Shown: piece by piece, positions 26,150 to 34,721 of the stretch | Layout of the letters: each line of letters opens with the position of its first letter | Numbering within the stretch: position 1 is the stretch's first letter | Source of the DNA: Faecalibacterium sp. I3-3-33 | Lineage (GTDB): Bacteria > Bacillota > Clostridia > Oscillospirales > Ruminococcaceae | Length of the DNA stretch: 64,000 nucleotides | Direction: 5' to 3' | NCBI RefSeq assembly: GCF_023347295.1 | Contig: NZ_CP094469.1 | Span: 868,001 to 932,000, forward strand | Notes under the pieces: generated by a model | What the model was told of the DNA's origin: nothing | The model's input: only the letters and a program-made list of their open reading frames with translations | Databases searched by the model: none | Position numbers and translations under genes: made by a program

Positions 26150-27976
26150 ATGACCTACACGCAAGCCCAAATTGACCGTGCAAACGCCGCCAATCTGGAA
26201 GATTTTCTCCGTGCGCAGGGCGAAACGCTGGTGCGCAGCGGAAAAGAATATCGCTGGAAAGCTCACGACAGTCTGACCGTGTGCGGAAACAAATGGTTTC
26301 GGCACAGCCAGAGCAGGGGCGGCTTTCCTGTGGATTTCGTAATGGAATTTTACGGCAAATCCTTCCCCGAAGCGGTGCAGATGCTGACCGGAGAGCCGGG
26401 CAAAGCCCAGCCGGAGGCTGACCCCGCCCCCTCTCCGGCGTTTCGTCTGCCGCTGCGGAACGTCACCAATGCCAACATCCTGAACTATCTGACACGGGAG
26501 CGAAAACTCAGCCCCTCGCTGGTGAACTTCTTTATCGCTGCCGGAGATATTTACGAGGATTCCTCCCACCACAACGTGGTCTTTGTGGGGCGGGATGCAG
26601 ACGGGCATCCCCGCTACGCAAGCAGCCGTGGCATCAATGAGAAGTTCCGGCAGGATGCAGCAGGTGCAGAAAAGGCGTTTGGCTTTGCCCATCGTGGCAC
26701 CGACAAACAGTTGCTGGTCTTTGAAGCCCCCATCGACCTGTTGTCCTTCATCGAATTGTTTCCAAAGAACTGGCAGCAGCACAGCTATCTGGCATTGGGC
26801 GGCGTGTCTGCAAAGGCATTGCAGCAGTTTCTTTCTGAACGTCCGGACGTGGAGCGTGTGTTCCTCTGTCTGGCTGCTCTGCTGCCGGACACCGTGAGCG
26901 TGACCCGCATCCAGCCCTGCATGAAAGACTGGAACGATGTTCTGGTGCACCGAGCAGAAATCCCGAATCGCAATTATTTCAAGAGCGTCGTGCTGAAAGA
27001 GCCGTCAAAACCGAAAATGGTGAAGATTATCCGCATGAGCGACGTGGAGCTGACCCCGGTGGAATGGCTTTGGAAGCCGTATCTGCCCTTTGGAAAGCTC
27101 AGTGTTCTGCAAGGCAATCCGGGCGAGGGCAAGACTTATTTTGCCATGCACCTTGCCGCCGCCTGCACCAATGGAAAGCTGCTGCCCAATATGGAACGAC
27201 TGGAACCGTTCAATGTAATCTATCAGACCGCCGAGGACGGTCTGGGCGATACGGTCAAGCCCCGTCTGATCGAAGCGGGCGCAGACCTTGACCGAGTGCT
27301 GGTCATTGATGACAGCGATGTGCAGCTGACACTTTCGGACGAACGAATTGAAAAAGCCATCATCGAGAACAATGCCAAACTGGTCATAATAGACCCGATT
27401 CAGGCATATCTCGGTGCCGATGTGGACATGAACCGGGCAAATGAAGTCCGGCCTATCTTCATGCGGCTGGGACAGGTAGCGCAGCGAACAGGCTGCGTTA
27501 TTTTGCTGATTGGACACCTGAACAAAGCAGCCGGGATGCAGAGTTTACAGCGTGGCCTTGGCTCCATCGACATTGCTGCCGCCGTGCGCAGTGTCATGTT
27601 CATCGGCAAGCTGAAGCACGACCCGACCATGCGAATCCTGACCCATGAGAAAAGTTCGCTTGCCCCGCCGGGCGCATCGCTGGCGTTCTCTCTGGGGGAC
27701 GAGGGCGGCTTCCGCTGGGTCGGCGAGTACGACATTACCGCAGACGAAATGCTGTCCGGCATTGAGCCGCAGCGTGAAACCAAGACCCAGCAAGCCAAAG
27801 ACCTGATCTGCACCCTGCTTGCCGGAGGAAAGCGAGTGTTCAGCGAGGACATCGACAAGGCGGCTCTGGAAAGGGGCATCCCCGGTCGAACTGTCCGAGA
27901 TGCCAAACGTGAACTGAGCGATGCCCTGAAAAGCAAGATCGTGGAAGGCCGCAAAAAGATCTTTTGGATGGAATGA
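26150..27976 (+). CDS. Primase-like DUF3991/TOPRIM protein fused to a RecA/RepA-type helicase
   Basis: In this 608-aa protein residues 5-85 hold a zinc-ribbon-like primase region (HDSLTVCGNKWFRHSQSRGG), residues 100-270 DUF3991/TOPRIM, and residues 305-530 a RecA-type ATPase with Walker A GNPGEGKT (about 321-329) and Walker B LVIIDPIQAYL, followed by IGHLNK. The tail is a winged helix. The TOPRIM Glu (FEAPID) is present, but the DxD motif is missing: VFLCL runs straight into AALLPDTV at about residue 240, where the family has an LDNDxAG stretch. Primase catalysis is probably lost while the helicase looks intact. The element would use it for replication. Confidence 0.85.
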   Translation: MTYTQAQIDRANAANLEDFLRAQGETLVRSGKEYRWKAHDSLTVCGNKWFRHSQSRGGFPVDFVMEFYGKSFPEAVQMLTGEPGKAQPEADPAPSPAFRLPLRNVTNANILNYLTRERKLSPSLVNFFIAAGDIYEDSSHHNVVFVGRDADGHPRYASSRGINEKFRQDAAGAEKAFGFAHRGTDKQLLVFEAPIDLLSFIELFPKNWQQHSYLALGGVSAKALQQFLSERPDVERVFLCLAALLPDTVSVTRIQPCMKDWNDVLVHRAEIPNRNYFKSVVLKEPSKPKMVKIIRMSDVELTPVEWLWKPYLPFGKLSVLQGNPGEGKTYFAMHLAAACTNGKLLPNMERLEPFNVIYQTAEDGLGDTVKPRLIEAGADLDRVLVIDDSDVQLTLSDERIEKAIIENNAKLVIIDPIQAYLGADVDMNRANEVRPIFMRLGQVAQRTGCVILLIGHLNKAAGMQSLQRGLGSIDIAAAVRSVMFIGKLKHDPTMRILTHEKSSLAPPGASLAFSLGDEGGFRWVGEYDITADEMLSGIEPQRETKTQQAKDLICTLLAGGKRVFSEDIDKAALERGIPGRTVRDAKRELSDALKSKIVEGRKKIFWME

Positions 27977-28082
27977 GCTATTTGACTGGCAGAAAAATTT
28001 GGCTGGCAAGAAAATCATGGTACACCCACAGTTGCCAGTTTGCCAGCCAAATTTAAAAAGTGACGCTAAAAGGAGAAATCGA

Positions 28083-28271
28083 ATGGAGAATCAGAATTCG
28101 AGTTATTCGGTGCAGATTGGCAAAACCACCTTTATTGTGTGCGTGAAGCAGTCCGAAACCGCCAAAAAGCCGATTGAAAAGATGTTCAAGGATATGTGCA
28201 GACATGAGGTCACAAGGGCCTTCCTTGCGGACAACCTGATGAATTTAGAAAAATTACCGAAAACCTCTTGA
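28083..28271 (+). CDS. Small element-encoded protein (TnpW-like group)
   Basis: This 62-aa protein starts at ATG behind AAAAGGAG and reads MENQNSSYSVQIGKTTFIVC and VKQSETAKKPIEKMF. Similar short proteins follow the replication genes of Clostridia mobilizable elements; function unknown. The last residues (NLEKLPKTS) run into the helicase remnant that begins in another frame at 28249, so its natural C-terminus may be altered. Confidence 0.55.
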   Translation: MENQNSSYSVQIGKTTFIVCVKQSETAKKPIEKMFKDMCRHEVTRAFLADNLMNLEKLPKTS

Positions 28272-29421
28272 CGAAGTCCAGCCCGAGGGCACGGGCTACC
28301 GTGCACGCACCCGGTTTGCCAAGTTTTTCAACCTGCCGGAGCTGATGGCCATGTTCAAGGAAGTGGCCGACATCAAGACCAGCGACCAGCTGCATCTGCC
28401 GGTGCCGGAAGCAAAGTTTGAAACGGTGGTTGTAAAACCGTCTGACATCCAGAAAGAAATGGTGCAGAATCTGAGTGAGCGTGCAGCTAAGGTGCATTCC
28501 GGTACTGTGGATGCGTCCGAGGACAACATGCTCTGCATTACGAATGACGGCCGGAAAATCGGCCTTGACCAGAGGCTGATGAATCCGCTGCTGCCCGATG
28601 ACCCCGCTAGCAAACTGAACGCCTGTGTGCGGAATGTGCTGCAAATCTGGGAGGACGGCAGGGAGCAGAAACTGACGCAGCTGCTGTTCTGTGATCTTTC
28701 TACCCCGAAAAACGATGGGCAGTTCAATGTTTATGATGACATCAAAACGAAGTTGCTGGCCGCAGGCGTGCCGGAAAGTGAGGTGGCCTTTATCCATTCG
28801 GCGGACACTGAAGCAAAAAAGGCGGCACTGTTCTCCAAAGTGCGCTCCGGCGATGTGCGGATTCTGCTGGGCAGCACTGCAAAAATGGGTGCAGGCACCA
28901 ATGTGCAGGACCGGCTTGTGGCGGTTCATCATCTGGATGTCGGCTGGAAACCCAGTGATATGACTCAGCGCAACGGCCGTATCATCCGGCAGGGAAACCG
29001 CAACAAAGAGGTGAAGGTGTTCAACTATGTCACGGAAGGAACTTTTGACGCGTACCTTTGGCAGACACTGGAAAATAAACAGCGATTTATCTCGCAGATT
29101 ATGACCAGCAAATCCCCGGTGCGTTCCTGCGATGATGTGGATGAGCAGGCGCTCTCTTACGCCGAAGTCAAGGCGCTGTGTGCCGGAAACCCGCTGATTA
29201 AGGAAAAGATGGACCTTGATGTGCAGGTGGCTAAGCTGAAAGTTCTGAAAGCTGACCATCAGAGCCAGAAATATCGTCTGGAAGACAAATTGCTGACGCA
29301 GTTCCCGGCAGATATTCAGCAGCAGAGAGCGCATATTTCCGCACTGAAAACCGATGCGGAAACGGCTGCGGCCCATCCGCAGGACAAGGAAAACTTCTGC
29401 GGGATGACCATCAAGGCATGA
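28249..29421 (+). pseudogene. SNF2-type helicase (LtrC-like), C-terminal helicase domain, truncated and frameshifted
   Basis: Open from 28249, it reads GTGYRARTRFAKFFNLPELM, then helicase C-terminal motifs: VAFIHSADTEAKK, ILLGSTAKMGAGTNVQDRL, DMTQRNGRIIRQGN. This is the last third of the very large methylase/SNF2 helicase found in conjugative elements. The N-terminal parts are gone. The frame stops at TGA 29419-29421 after GMTIKA. The expected continuation is in the next frame from ATG 29418, so a single base, probably a G at 29415-29416, was lost. Confidence 0.88.
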
Positions 29422-29906
29422 TGTTCGATGACAAAAAGACTGCCGGTGAACGGTTGATTCTGGCGGCAAAAGAACTTCCCGACACAGAGCCTGTTGTGCT
29501 GGGCGAGTACCGCGGCTTTGAGCTTTCGGTGCGCTATGAGCCGGTCCGGAACGAGCAGCAGGCGGTGCTGAAAGGCAAGGCGATTTATCCGGTGGCACTT
29601 GGTGCCGACCCGCACGGCAATATCACCCGACTGGAGAATCTGCTACAGCAACAGACGGCAGCGCAGGCAGAAGTGGAAAAGTCCTTTCCGCAGGAAGAAG
29701 AACTGGCACAAAAATCTGCACGGCTGGCTGAACTGAATGCACAGCTGGATGTGGACGAAAAACATCACGAGCCGGAGATGGAAGAAACGCCGGATGAGGA
29801 ATCTGCGCGCCCTTCCGTGCTGGCCGCCCTGAACGAAAAGTCGGATAAGGAGGAACCGGTCAAGCCGTTCCGCAGCTACTCGGACCGGGATGGTGATGCC
29901 CGATGA
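29418..29906 (+). pseudogene. SNF2-type helicase, final C-terminal part after the frameshift
   Basis: The frame opens MMFDDKKTAGERLILAAKEL and continues LGEYRGFELSV, LKGKAIYPVALGADPHGN, with a coiled-coil tail. It is the natural continuation of the preceding helicase fragment. The ATGA overlap could let ribosomes restart here and make a separate 162-aa domain. The downstream MobC start overlaps its stop. Confidence 0.85.
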
Positions 29907-30235
29907 GAGAAAAGAGAAACGAGATTTTGATCCTGCGCATCACAAAAACCGAAAAGAATCGGATTTACGAAAAGATGTATGGCATGGGCATCCGCAGTCT
30001 GAGTGCGTATATCCGTAAAATGGCATTGGACGGATACTGCTTGAACCTTGACCTGCCGCAGTTGCGCCGGATGTCGTACCTGCTTCAGAATTGCAGCAAC
30101 AATCTGAATCAGGTGGCAAAACGTGTGAATGAAAGCAATCAGCTTTATGCTGCAGACATTGAAGATTTGTGGCATCGGCTGGACGAGCTGATTGGCATCG
30201 GAAAACAGATTCTTTCCAAACTGTCTGAACTTTAA
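29903..30235 (+). CDS. MobC-like relaxosome protein
   Basis: This 110-aa protein begins MREKRNEILILRITKTEKNR, an RHH-like DNA-binding N-terminus, followed by SAYIRKMALDGY and a helical LNQVAKRVNE segment typical of MobC. MobC proteins open oriT for the relaxase. It starts by ATGA overlap with the helicase tail and precedes the second-type relaxase at 30939, its likely partner. Confidence 0.88.
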   Translation: MREKRNEILILRITKTEKNRIYEKMYGMGIRSLSAYIRKMALDGYCLNLDLPQLRRMSYLLQNCSNNLNQVAKRVNESNQLYAADIEDLWHRLDELIGIGKQILSKLSEL

Positions 30236-30282
30236 CTTTTTTCCGCAGAGAGGAGCTGCGGATTACATATCGATTGACATCC

Positions 30283-30312
30283 TTGCAATGGATGCGGAGA
30301 TACCTTTATAAT
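30283..30312 (+). promoter_or_regulatory. Candidate promoter before the small membrane protein
   Basis: TTGCAA (30283-30288), an 18-bp spacer and TATAAT (30307-30312) precede the ATG at 30337. The -10 is perfect; the -35 has one or two differences from consensus. The position between mobC and the next gene suits a secondary promoter for the relaxase block. Confidence 0.45.
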
Positions 30313-30336
30313 AAGGGCGAAAGGCAGGTGCTCGAT

Positions 30337-30612
30337 ATGAGGTTCATTTTTAAGATGGTCATTCTTCCGTTTTCGCTGCTTACGGCTTTCCTTGCGCTGA
30401 TGCTGAAATTGACATTGAATCTGTCGGCATTTGTGCTTGCGCTGCCGATGCTGTATATTTTTGGCTGCGGACTTTATACTCTTTATTGTAGAGAATGGAC
30501 GCAGTTCCTGATTCTTTTTGTGGCAGAGTTCGGGTGCTTTTTGCTCATCGTGGCAGGAACGGCGATTGTGGAAGCCGTCGAGCGATTCAGCGAATGGCTT
30601 GCGGAACTGTAA
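30337..30612 (+). CDS. Small three-helix membrane protein
   Basis: The protein is 91 aa from MRFIFKMVILPFSLLTAFLA. Hydrophobic helices lie at about 7-28, 30-48 and 55-75, with an amphipathic end (VEAVERFSEWLAEL). The upstream TTG start was rejected because the ATG follows AAAGGCAGG. Small membrane proteins of this sort lie beside relaxase genes in gut mobilizable elements; function unknown. Confidence 0.6.
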   Translation: MRFIFKMVILPFSLLTAFLALMLKLTLNLSAFVLALPMLYIFGCGLYTLYCREWTQFLILFVAEFGCFLLIVAGTAIVEAVERFSEWLAEL

Positions 30613-30623
30613 TGGAGGAAACG

Positions 30624-30887
30624 ATGGATAAAGATAAAATGCTGGATTATTTCAATGACCGTGAGGCAACGCTTTTTCGGGATGAATTGGGAAGCAATGC
30701 ACGGTATCATGAGCTCCTGCGGAAAAAACTGGCAGCGGAAGACGCACACCGGAAAATGGTGGGCGAAGCAGCATGGAAGCAGTATCTTCAGCTGGATGAG
30801 ATCTGCAATGAGCTGGAAAGCGTACGATATCAGGCAATGTATCTGGCCGGTGCCGCTGATTTTGAAAAGTTGTTCCGTCAATCCTGA
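30624..30887 (+). CDS. Small helical element-encoded protein
   Basis: This 87-aa protein starts at ATG 30624 behind TGGAGGA, 11 bp after the membrane protein gene. It reads MDKDKMLDYFNDREATLFRD and is predicted helical and acidic. No family was recognised. It lies between mobC and the relaxase and probably belongs to the mobilization block. Confidence 0.55.
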   Translation: MDKDKMLDYFNDREATLFRDELGSNARYHELLRKKLAAEDAHRKMVGEAAWKQYLQLDEICNELESVRYQAMYLAGAADFEKLFRQS

Positions 30888-30938
30888 TGGATGATGTGCC
30901 GCCTTCGGGCGGCTTTTTCTTTATGGGGGTGGTTTGAG

Positions 30939-32321
30939 GTGGCAGCAACACGGCTGATTGTGCTGCATAAAAACAAGGGAAAGTCTGTTGCGGCTTGCTT
31001 GAAAAGCCGCACCGACTATGCACAAAACCCGGATAAAACGGAGCAGGGGCAGCTTGTAAGCAGTTATAAATGCAGCCCCTTGACTGTAGATGAAGAATTT
31101 ATGCTGTCCAAGCGGCAGTACGAACTTGTTACCGGGCGCAGACAGAAAAGTGACGTGATTGCATATCAAATTCGGCAGTCCTTCAAATCCGGAGAAATCA
31201 CCGCTGAAGAAGCCAACAAAGTAGGTTATGAGTTGGCGATGCGCTTTACAAAAGGCAAGTATGCTTTTCTGGTTGCTACGCACACCGACCGGGAGCATAT
31301 TCACAATCACATTATCTATAACTCTACGGCTCTGGACTGCAACCGTAAATTCCGGGACTTTTTGCTGTCGGGGTTGGCCGTGCAGCGGCTGAGTGACCTG
31401 ATTTGCCTGGAACACAGCCTGTCTGTGATTGAAATAAAGCCCTACCGGGAGCGGCAGAAGCGCATCGTCTACCCGCCTAAGGAGAGCAACCGTGACCGCC
31501 TGTGCGGAATCATCGATACAATCCTTGCAGAAAAGCCGGGAGATTACGAAATGTTTTTGCAAAAGCTGGAACAGCAGGGCTATGAGGTAAAGCGTGGCAA
31601 GCACACAGTGGTGAAGGGCAAGGGGCAGAAACGCTTTATTCGGTTCCGAACGCTGGGCACCGGGTACAGTGAGGATGAAATCAAGGCGGTGCTGGAGGAA
31701 AAGGCGAAGCACCAACCGTACCAGAAAAAGCAGGCCAAAGAGCAGCTCTTCCAGTTGCTGGTGGATATTCAGGGGAAAATGGCAGAGGGCAAAAGTGTCG
31801 GCTACAAAAGGTGGGCGACCAAGTTCAACCTGAAGGAGATGTCCAAGACGCTGCTATTTTTACAGGAGCAGAAAATCGGCAGTGCCGAGGAACTGCGGGA
31901 ACGTGCAGCGGCGGCAACGGAACGCTATCATGCCATGGGCGATTTCATCAAGGCGGCGGAAACGAGGTTGGCCGAAATCGCCGTCCTGAAAACCCACATC
32001 ATCAACTATGCCAAGACCCGCCCAGCCTATGATGCCTACCGCAAGTCAGGGTACAGTAAAAAGTCTTTGGAAGCCCACCGGGAGGAAATCACTCTGCATA
32101 AGGCGGCGAAAGCTGCCTTTGACGAAGCCGGACTGCAGAAGCTGCCGAAGGTCAAGGAGTTGGATGCGGAGTTTGCAGAACTGCTGACCAAGAAGAAAGC
32201 AGCCTACACGGACTACCGCAAAGCACGGGACGAGATGCAGGAACTGGTCCGGGCACAGAAAAATGTGGAGCGATTTTTTGCGGAGGAAAAGGACACCACC
32301 GAGAAAACGCAGATCCGATAA
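30939..32321 (+). CDS. Relaxase/mobilization nuclease (VirD2-like)
   Basis: The protein is 460 aa from GTG 30939, reading (M)AATRLIVLHKNKGKSVAACL, with TDYAQNPDKT typical of the family. The metal-binding motif is THTDREHIHNHIIYNS. The C-terminal half is coiled coil ending EKTQIR. GTG is chosen because similarity begins there and GGGGGTGG lies upstream. Shorter, diverged copies of its 3' end occur at 36460-36576 and about 40046. It is intact and differs from the MobA/MobL type at 11061 and 24560. Confidence 0.92.
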   Translation: MAATRLIVLHKNKGKSVAACLKSRTDYAQNPDKTEQGQLVSSYKCSPLTVDEEFMLSKRQYELVTGRRQKSDVIAYQIRQSFKSGEITAEEANKVGYELAMRFTKGKYAFLVATHTDREHIHNHIIYNSTALDCNRKFRDFLLSGLAVQRLSDLICLEHSLSVIEIKPYRERQKRIVYPPKESNRDRLCGIIDTILAEKPGDYEMFLQKLEQQGYEVKRGKHTVVKGKGQKRFIRFRTLGTGYSEDEIKAVLEEKAKHQPYQKKQAKEQLFQLLVDIQGKMAEGKSVGYKRWATKFNLKEMSKTLLFLQEQKIGSAEELRERAAAATERYHAMGDFIKAAETRLAEIAVLKTHIINYAKTRPAYDAYRKSGYSKKSLEAHREEITLHKAAKAAFDEAGLQKLPKVKELDAEFAELLTKKKAAYTDYRKARDEMQELVRAQKNVERFFAEEKDTTEKTQIR

Positions 32322-32335
32322 ACGGATAGCGTCGA

Positions 32336-32378
32336 GAAGACTGTTACCTTTTGGCCAAATAACTCGGGTCTTTTTGTT
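32336..32378 (+). terminator. Weak terminator after the relaxase
   Basis: AAGAC-TGTTA can pair with TAAC...GTCTT, followed by TTTTTG. It occupies the place of the stronger terminators after the two relaxase remnants at 36584 and 40078. Confidence 0.4.
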
Positions 32379-32441
32379 GTAGATTGTGCAACAGCCCCTG
32401 TTCAATCTGTATACAACTTCCCCACAATATAAGCGTTTTTG

Positions 32442-32471
32442 TTTACTTTTCCGTCACAGTTATGATATAAT
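32442..32471 (+). promoter_or_regulatory. Candidate promoter of the pcp operon
   Basis: TTTACT (32442-32447), an 18-bp spacer and TATAAT (32466-32471) lie about 80 bp before the first gene at 32549. No other promoter is apparent in the gap. Confidence 0.5.
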
Positions 32472-32548
32472 AATACAATCTATAAAGATGCAGAGTTGTA
32501 TCCGAAGTGGAGTGGCGCTGCATTCGTTCTGATTTGGAGGCAGCGCTT

Positions 32549-32962
32549 ATGCATCCACTGCTCATTCTAGTTTTAATTTTTGATGTGCTCATTGCCGTTT
32601 CGTCGGTGCTGAACCTTGTGAACATGATGCGGGTAAACCTGCTGGTGGAAGAACGCAAAGCGGAAGCATTCACCGTGGAGCGCGTGCGCGTGAGCAAGGC
32701 AGCAGCCGGAAAGGGCGGCATCCTTACTTCCTATTTTGGCGTGTATACTTGTCCGGGCGAAACTGGCAAGGGTGAATTCACCTCTACAAACCCCTACGGC
32801 AGCGAGGTCGCTGTACCTGAAACCACTACCGTAGTGCCCATGAAGGCTTCCGGCGTGCTGGAAAAATGCGATATTTCCGCCCATCTGCGCCGCCGTCTTG
32901 TGCCGCTGTGGCTCACGGCGCTGGGCTTCTCGGTGCTGCTGGCGGCATTCGTCAACGCATAA
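32549..32962 (+). CDS. Small membrane protein, first gene of the pcp operon
   Basis: The protein is 137 aa from MHPLLILVLIFDVLIAVSSV behind GGAGG, with membrane helices at both ends (about 3-22 and 115-135) and a polar middle (TSYFGVYTCPGETGKGEF). No family was recognised. Its RBS and orientation match the following permease genes, 68 bp away. It may be an accessory to the transporter. Confidence 0.6.
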   Translation: MHPLLILVLIFDVLIAVSSVLNLVNMMRVNLLVEERKAEAFTVERVRVSKAAAGKGGILTSYFGVYTCPGETGKGEFTSTNPYGSEVAVPETTTVVPMKASGVLEKCDISAHLRRRLVPLWLTALGFSVLLAAFVNA

Positions 32963-33030
32963 ATCAGACACATCCATGTATTTTCGGCGTTCTTCGCCGG
33001 GAAAATATAATTCTGTAAAGGAAGGAAATT

Positions 33031-33702
33031 ATGGAACTACTCAAATTACTTGGCATTGTCATCGTCATCGTCGGCTTTGCGCTGAAGCTGGACTCCATTC
33101 TCGTCATTCTGGCTGCAGCCGTTGTGACTGCGATCGTGGGCGGTCTGGGTCCTGTCACCCTGCTGGAGACCCTTGGTAGCACCTTTGTGGCCAACCGCAG
33201 CATGGCAATTTTTATTATTATCATGCTGGTCACTGGCACTCTGGAGCGCAACGGCCTGCGTGAGGCAGCTGCGGCTCTGATCGGCAAGTTCAAGGGCGCG
33301 ACCTCCGGTCTGGTCATTGGCATTTACGGTGTTATGCGTGCGGTCTTTGCCGCCTTCAATGTGGGCTTTGGCGGCGTGGCCGGCTTTGTCCGCCCGGTGA
33401 TCATGCCTATGGCGGAAGGCGCCATTGTGGCGCGGGGCTATGAACCGAACGAGGATCATGTTGAGGAGCTGAAGGGCATGGCTTCCGGCATGGAGAACGT
33501 GACCTGGTTCTTTGGTCAGGTACTGTTTGTGGGCGGCTCCGGCGCACTGCTGGTGCAGAGCACCCTGGCCGGCTTGGGCATTGAAGTGGAGCTGGCCCCG
33601 CTGGCTGCCATTGAAGTGCCGGTGTGCATCATTGCTACCGCCGTTACGATCGTGTTCTACATCATCAAGGACCGCAAGATGGTTCAGAAGTATTATAAAT
33701 AA
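33031..33702 (+). CDS. DUF969-family permease subunit
   Basis: The 223-aa protein has about six membrane helices, with the conserved FNVGFGGVAGFVRPVIMPMA and GMASGMENVTWFFGQ. DUF969 and DUF979 proteins form adjacent pairs in many Firmicutes, often next to pyroglutamyl peptidase. A transporter for pyroglutamate or pyroglutamyl peptides is the usual inference. It precedes DUF979 by 14 bp with a GGGAGGA RBS between. Confidence 0.85.
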   Translation: MELLKLLGIVIVIVGFALKLDSILVILAAAVVTAIVGGLGPVTLLETLGSTFVANRSMAIFIIIMLVTGTLERNGLREAAAALIGKFKGATSGLVIGIYGVMRAVFAAFNVGFGGVAGFVRPVIMPMAEGAIVARGYEPNEDHVEELKGMASGMENVTWFFGQVLFVGGSGALLVQSTLAGLGIEVELAPLAAIEVPVCIIATAVTIVFYIIKDRKMVQKYYK

Positions 33703-33716
33703 GGGAGGACAGAAGA

Positions 33717-34670
33717 ATGAGCTTTTTTACAAGTGCTGATGTCACCCTCGCCAATAAGGTGATGGAAGTCATCTACATCATTATCGGCCTGCTGTGCATC
33801 AACTGTGGCGTGAAGAACCTGAAGGACAAAGAGAACTCCGAGCCAGTGGGCACCTTTATTTTCTGGGCTGTTCTGGGCGTTGTGATCGCACTGGGCCGCT
33901 GGCTGCCCGCTCTGGTAAGTGGTATTCTGGTCGTTGTCATGTGCCTGCCCGCCATCTTCAAGAAGGTGAAGAAGGGTGCCGTCTCTGCTGCTACCAAGGC
34001 TGAGACCGAGGCTGCCTATGAGAAGATCGGCATGAAGATCTTTGCTCCTACCCTGAGCATCGGCGTGATGGCTGTTATCTGCGCCATCACCGGTCTGGGC
34101 ATCGGCCTGTCTGCTCTGAACGGCGTTGCCATCGGCGTGCTGGTATCCGTCATCCTGCTGATGATCATGAACAAGGAGAACAAGCCCTCCACCTTCCTGA
34201 ACGATTCCGAACGTATGCTGTCCACCGTCGGTCCCTTGTCCATGCTGCCCATGCTGCTGGCGTGTCTGGGCGCCATCTTCACCAAGGCTGGTGTCGGTGA
34301 CGTGATTTCTGACATCGTCAGCCACATCGTCCCGGAGGGCAATGTGAACGCCGGTATTGTGGTGTACGCCATTGGCATGATGCTGTTCACCATGATCATG
34401 GGCAACGCCTACGCTGCCATCACTGTTATGACCGTGGGCATTGGCTATCCGTTCGTTCTGGCACACGGTGCAAACCCCACCGTTATTGGTATGCTGGCCC
34501 TGACCTGCGGCTTCTGCGGCACCCTGTGCACCCCGATGGCTGCAAACTTTAACACCGTGCCTGTCGCTCTGCTGGACATGAAGAAGCCCATGGGCGTTAT
34601 CAAAAATCAGGTGCCTGTTGCGATCATCATGCTGGTCGTCCAGATCGTTGTGATGATCATGCTGAAGTGA
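33717..34670 (+). CDS. DUF979-family permease subunit
   Basis: The 317-aa protein has about nine membrane helices. Conserved segments include GVVIALGRWLPALVSGILVV, MGNAYAAITVMTVGIGYPF and CGFCGTLCTPMAANFN, which looks like a transport core. It is the partner of the DUF969 gene upstream and precedes two peptidase genes, so the operon could import and cleave pyroglutamyl peptides. Confidence 0.87.
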   Translation: MSFFTSADVTLANKVMEVIYIIIGLLCINCGVKNLKDKENSEPVGTFIFWAVLGVVIALGRWLPALVSGILVVVMCLPAIFKKVKKGAVSAATKAETEAAYEKIGMKIFAPTLSIGVMAVICAITGLGIGLSALNGVAIGVLVSVILLMIMNKENKPSTFLNDSERMLSTVGPLSMLPMLLACLGAIFTKAGVGDVISDIVSHIVPEGNVNAGIVVYAIGMMLFTMIMGNAYAAITVMTVGIGYPFVLAHGANPTVIGMLALTCGFCGTLCTPMAANFNTVPVALLDMKKPMGVIKNQVPVAIIMLVVQIVVMIMLK

Positions 34671-34721
34671 TCGTCTGTCCCGCTGTAACCTGTAGTTTTT
34701 AAAATTAGATCGAGTGATTGA

